A DNA stretch of 64,000 nt from Lepus europaeus (taxonomy: Eukaryota; Chordata; Mammalia; Lagomorpha; Leporidae): positions 115,408,709 to 115,472,708 of the forward strand of contig NC_084830.1 in assembly GCF_033115175.1 (NCBI RefSeq), read 5' to 3'. Position numbers and translations under genes: made by a program. Shown piece by piece: positions 60,262-64,000 of this stretch. Positions within the stretch are counted from its first letter, which is position 1, and every line of letters begins with the position of its first letter. The notes under the pieces were generated by a model, which saw only the letters and a program-made list of their open reading frames with translations, was not told the origin of the DNA and ran no database searches.

Positions 60262-60379
60262 TACTTCAAAAATTTGTGGAAAAATTTCAAAAAAAATGAA
60301 GTTTATTTTAATGCAAAATGCATTTTTGAGATGCAGGCATAAGTTTTCCAAGATGAGCATGTGTCTTGAACTTCTTTTA
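60262..60379 (+). mobile_element. Mariner-like miniature element, copy 2
   Basis: Starts TGTACTTCAAAAATTTGTGG, then aagtttattttaatgcaaaa, and ends with gttttccaagatgagc and ttgaacttctttt, the imperfect inverted end. Same design as 10567-10692 on the opposite strand. Confidence 0.58.
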
Positions 60380-60391
60380 AAAAAAGATTTA

Positions 60392-60736
60392 ATGGGGTCG
60401 GTGCTGTGGGGCAGTGGGTTAAAGTCCCAGCCTGCAGTGCTGGCATCCCAAATGGGCGCCAGTTCAAGAACCGGCTGCTCCACTTCTGATCCAGCTCTCT
60501 GCTGTGGCCTGGGAAAGCAGTAGAAGACGAGCCAAGTCCTTGGGCCACTGCACCCACATGGAAGACCTGGAAGAAGTTCCTGGCTCCTGGCTTCGGATCA
60601 GCGCAGCTCTGGCCATTGCGGCCAATTGGGGAGTGAACCATCAGATGGAAGACCTCTCTCTCTCTCTCTCTGCCTCTCCTCTGTCTGTGTAACTATGACT
60701 TTTAAATAAAAATAAATAAATCTTTAAAAAAATTTC
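60392..60736 (+). mobile_element. CSINE, plus strand (left arm of tail-to-tail pair)
   Basis: From ggggtcggtgctgtggggca to the AAATAAATAAATC tail. AAAAAGATTTA occurs just before it (60381-60391) and after it (60738-60748), suggesting it landed in the T/A-rich edge of the neighbouring inverted CSINE. Confidence 0.92.
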
Positions 60737-60741
60737 AAAAA

Positions 60742-61054
60742 AGATTTATTTATTTTACTTGAAAGAGTTACAGAGTGAGAAGGAGAGACAGAGAGATTTT
60801 CCATCTGCTAGTTCACTTCCCCAAATGGCTGACATGGCCAGAGCGAGGTCAGGCCGAAGCCAAGAGACAAGAGATTCATCCAGGTTCTTTATGTGGGTAC
60901 ATGGGCCTAAGGACTTAAGCCATCTTCCACTGCTTTCCCAGGTGCATTTCCAGGGAGCCAGACCAGAAGAGGAGCAGCAACATGAACCTATGCCCATATG
61001 AGATGCTGGTGTCAGAGTTGGCAGCCCAACCTGCTACGCCAAGACATTGGCCCT
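60742..61054 (-). mobile_element. CSINE, antisense (right arm of tail-to-tail pair)
   Basis: From agatttatttattttacttg through ggccgaagccaagagac and tatgcccatatgagatgctg to acgccaagacattggccc. Confidence 0.88.
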
Positions 61055-61107
61055 TGTTCTAGCTTTTAGTGTAAGGTAAAACAAATACAGCAAACACACA
61101 AACGAAA

Positions 61108-61435
61108 ATTGTGTGATGGATGAGTTGCTGACAAAGTGGAAAAGATGTTGCTTAGGATTCCCATATCTCATATTGAAGAACTTGGGTTTGAAACTCGCCT
61201 CTATCTTCTGACTCCAATTTTCTGCTAACGCAAACTCAGGGAGGCAGCAGATGCAAACACTGGGGTCTTTGTTACCAGTGGGAGAGCTGGGTTGAGCTCC
61301 CGGCTCCTGACTTCAGCTGACTTAGTCCCAGTTACTGCAGACATGTGAGGAGTCAGCAAGTAGATGAGAGCTCTCTTTGTCTGTCTCTTTCTCTGTATGT
61401 GTGTTTCTCAAATAAATAAATAGAAAAACATAAAA
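61108..61435 (+). mobile_element. Old CSINE copy
   Basis: Old-type plus-strand SINE: ttttctgctaacgcaaactc, gagagctgggttgagctc, ctcctgacttcagctgac, then ctctttctctgtatgtgtg and aaataaataaatagaaa. A G12 run follows at 61449-61460. Confidence 0.78.
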
Positions 61436-61574
61436 ATGTATGGAAAATGGGGGGGGGGGGACTGTGTGAATGAGGCAAAAATCCTAGTGACTATAGTCAG
61501 AAATAGAACTAGACCAGGCATGCAAACCATGAAAAGGGCAACTGCCCTTTTCAACTGCACAATGGTTGAAATAT

Positions 61575-61735
61575 TTCTTGGACTACTTCTATCCCATATT
61601 GGTGTGCCTGGTTCAAGTCTTGGCTAATGATCAATGCACACTTAGGGAGTCAGCAGATGACATCTCAGGTAGCTACATGAAGGCCTGGTTTAAGCTGAGG
61701 CTCTTAGCTTCTTCATGGCCTCCAGGACTGTAACT
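61575..61735 (+). mobile_element. Old CSINE fragment (probable)
   Basis: atcccatattggtgtgcctg, gttcaagtcttggctaatg, atgaaggcctggtttaagct and ttcttcatggcctcc fit the SINE middle; the 3' end is lost. Confidence 0.55.
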
Positions 61736-62834
61736 AAATGAATTTCTGCTATCAGTCAACCTGACTGTGTTATAGCAGCCTGAGCAGAATGATAGGAAAT
61801 GCGTTTTTACCCATAGTAGACTATGGTGGATCATATGTACACTGAGAAACATAGGCTAATTCTGCTATTTTCTGAGATCAATAATCTGAAGAACAATATC
61901 TCCGAGGTACTACAATCCATTATTCCTACAATATCGGGAAAACTCTGCTATATAGTACAACAAAGATGAATGATGGGCACCTGAGGGTGAGGAAGGAGAG
62001 AAGGAGGAGACAGAGGTTAAAAGGCCAATATATAGTTGGAGATTCTGGATCCAGTCATGTCAGAAGCCACTGACACCCACTAGGTTTCTTAATTATACAA
62101 ACAAGTCCTGTACCTTTTTCCTCCCTCTCTATCTCTCTGTTCCTTGTCCTTTTTTTTAACAAAATCACTTTTTTATTATATGTAATGATTCTGTTTTAGC
62201 CAGGTCTTCCTTAAATACTCTCAGTAAGAACAAGCACAAAGAGATAATGAGCTCACAGGAGCAGAGCAGTAGGCAGTTATGTGGGAAGGATGGGGTGAGG
62301 GACTTCTCAGCACATTCTTACATGATGTTTGGAACTGTCAAAGCAAGTTAAGACACGGGTGAAAGAATAAAGAAGCAAAGAGTCTATTAAAATCAGACAT
62401 TGTCTCTACAAAAAACATTTTTGATAGTTCTCTAAATATGTAACAAAATTATTTATTTAAATTACTTTGAGCCTACTTCTTTTAGCACGGTTCTTAAAGG
62501 AAGAAAGCTGCTCTGTCAGCATTTTTAATACTGTTAATAACCCTCCATACCATGTAACATCCAATCTTTGTTAAGGCTACTAAATAATTGGTTTATTTGC
62601 ATATTTATACAATGTTCACCTCATTATGGATCTTCAATGCATCCTTATTAATAGCATCAGTACCAAGAGAAGTAAAAAAAAAAAAATCACTGATTTACAA
62701 GTGACAATATAAACTGACAAAGACTTGTGGTACCTTTCTTTTAATTTCTAAGCCAAAGCTGAGATTCTGAGACAATCAACACAGTTTTTAGACTGCTCAA
62801 AAAATAAGGAATTTAAAAAGTCACAAACTACTGT
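61736..62834. other. Unassigned sequence
   Basis: No gene. A purine-rich patch lies at 61985-62020. Otherwise AT-rich and without a named repeat. Confidence 0.5.
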
Positions 62835-63030
62835 TACAGTTAGTACTTCATAAGTGCTTATTACATGTACCACATGATTTTAAAAGCTTTAAATACTTTA
62901 AGTTATTCAATTCTTACAACTTCTCAATGAGTCAGGTTTTTTTTTTTTTTTAACTATTAAAGAAACTTAGGTGCAGGAAGTCCAAAATCTTGCAAAAGAT
63001 CACAAGGGTGTAACCACGATTTGATTCTGA
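62835..63030 (-). mobile_element. MIR-type fragment, antisense (probable)
   Basis: taagttattcaattcttaca, ttaaagaaacttaggtgcag and gatcacaagggtgtaacca match the complement of a MIR/MIR3 core, interrupted by a T run near 62938. Confidence 0.55.
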
Positions 63031-63079
63031 GCAACATGAAAATAAATTATTATAGCTACTCCACAGTGAGACCTGGAAA

Positions 63080-63245
63080 GATAATCCATGACATTTACTT
63101 TAATTTACAGCTGAGGAAATGAAGAACTGTGGAAACAATTGACTAGTAAAGGTTACATATGTAGGTAATGATTGAAATGTGACCAAACAGCAATCTTCAG
63201 ATTTTCAGTTCTGAACTCCTTCTACTGTGTCTATAACAAAGTTCT
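63080..63245 (-). mobile_element. MIR fragment, antisense (probable)
   Basis: tttacagctgaggaaatgaa then tagtaaaggttacatatgta and ctgaactccttctactgtgt match the complement of MIR. Confidence 0.55.
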
Positions 63246-64000
63246 TTGAACCAAAATACATGGTGACTTCAATCATCTAAGAACCTAAGCTTTTTTAACA
63301 TCTTAAAGAAGCTTTGTAATGGTCAGCGTTGCTTCCTGAACAACATCTTCTAGAATTCTCTTTCTTCTTTCTTGTTAGGGTATACCTCAGGGAGATTCTT
63401 CCAAGAGGCTTAGAGAATGGAAGCAAAAATAGCAGTTATTTCATAGCTCACACACATTGTCACCAATATGTCAAGTGACCTCGCTGGTGTGAGGCTATAG
63501 CAGGGCCTGCAAGGACTCTGCATTTCCTTGGAGTATTCTTCAGTTTGTTGAGGTCCTGAGTCCTCGGTGTATTTAACTTCATGACAACAAACTCCAGCTT
63601 CTGCAGAGTACTTGTGACAAAAAATTTAGAGGCAATAAGATGTGGCTCAAATTTCAGTGTGATCTGATGGGGTTATAGGCTCCAGCTTCTGAAAACAGAT
63701 TCCAGTTTACTCCGGATATCCATGACTTTATATGTGCCAACCACAGCTGAAAGATTATGCAGCCACCCTTGCTCATCATTGCAGAATGGGGGTCATTCCT
63801 GGAGTAAGCAACATGAATTTGCACTTACTCATTTCAACCCAGTTACAGTCAATGCAGAGTACTCATTTTACTATGGAATAAACCAACAACTTGTACTCAA
63901 AATGGCACCATTTCCTGAAGGTTTAGGTAGTTAGTTTTTGCCAGGCTGATAGTAGTGGATCATTTCCATTATAGTAGGCACAACTCTTCAATATTACTGG
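63246..64000. other. Unassigned sequence at window end
   Basis: No recognised gene or repeat. Composition is more balanced than average (63340-63700). A 70-codon frame at 63722-63934 has no recognisable features. Confidence 0.45.

Noticed and set aside
1..64000. CRISPR array, operon, ribosome binding sites, prophage or plasmid functions
   Set aside because: No regularly spaced direct repeats with unique spacers and no dense coding; all features are those of a mammalian nuclear genome.

Overview
The window looks like ordinary nuclear DNA of a lagomorph, most likely rabbit (Oryctolagus) or a close leporid. The diagnostic signal is about thirty copies of the lagomorph CSINE: a tRNA-derived head reading GGGGCTGGCACTGTGGC, a middle with CATCCCATATGGGCGCCGG and GGGAAAGCAGTAGAAGATGG, a (CT)n stretch, then AAATAAATAAATC and a poly(A). 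The L1 3' ends are also of the type I associate with rabbit. Base composition is AT-rich and CpG-poor. I found no protein-coding exon, CpG island or multi-exon structure, so this is intergenic or intronic 'desert' sequence.

Layout. 1-4.2 kb: mostly unassigned sequence with one old CSINE. 4.2-8.0 kb: CSINE, then a 5'-truncated L1 (ORF2 C-terminus plus 3' UTR) carrying a nested young CSINE. 8-11.3 kb: three CSINEs, an older L1 fragment split by one of them, and a small mariner-like element. 11.6-14.6 kb: an ancient antisense L1 cut up by two CSINEs, an MLT1-type LTR and a 300-bp polypyrimidine tract. 16.4-20.8 kb: CSINEs, a MER5-like DNA transposon split by a CSINE, and a second L1 3' end with a duplicated UTR module. 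22-31 kb: purine microsatellite, composite CSINE, and many worn MIR and L2 fragments. 31.5-33.1 kb: CSINEs, an L1 fragment, and a solo retroviral LTR sitting inside a CSINE with a matching target duplication. 34.96-35.06 kb: a U6 snRNA retrocopy with poly(A) and a 16-bp target duplication. 35.5-42 kb: a dense CSINE cluster that includes one inverted fusion and the youngest, most CpG-rich copy. 42-52 kb and 54-60 kb: mostly single-copy AT-rich sequence with scattered MIR, L2 and hAT remnants; conserved noncoding elements would be sought here. 60.2-61.7 kb: a mariner-like element plus four CSINE pieces, two of them forming a tail-to-tail inverted pair.

No genes act together here. What can be read is an insertion history: MIR, L2, old L1, MLT1 and MER5 form the oldest layer; old CSINEs and L1s came next; then young CSINEs, the solo LTR and the U6 copy. 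I did not find a new biological system. The points most worth a second look are the U6 retrocopy, the LTR nested in a CSINE, the duplicated L1 3' UTR module with an internal poly(A), the two inverted CSINE pairs, a perfect 18-bp hairpin and a strong CTCF-like motif. Boundaries of old repeats were placed by eye and may be off by tens of bases.
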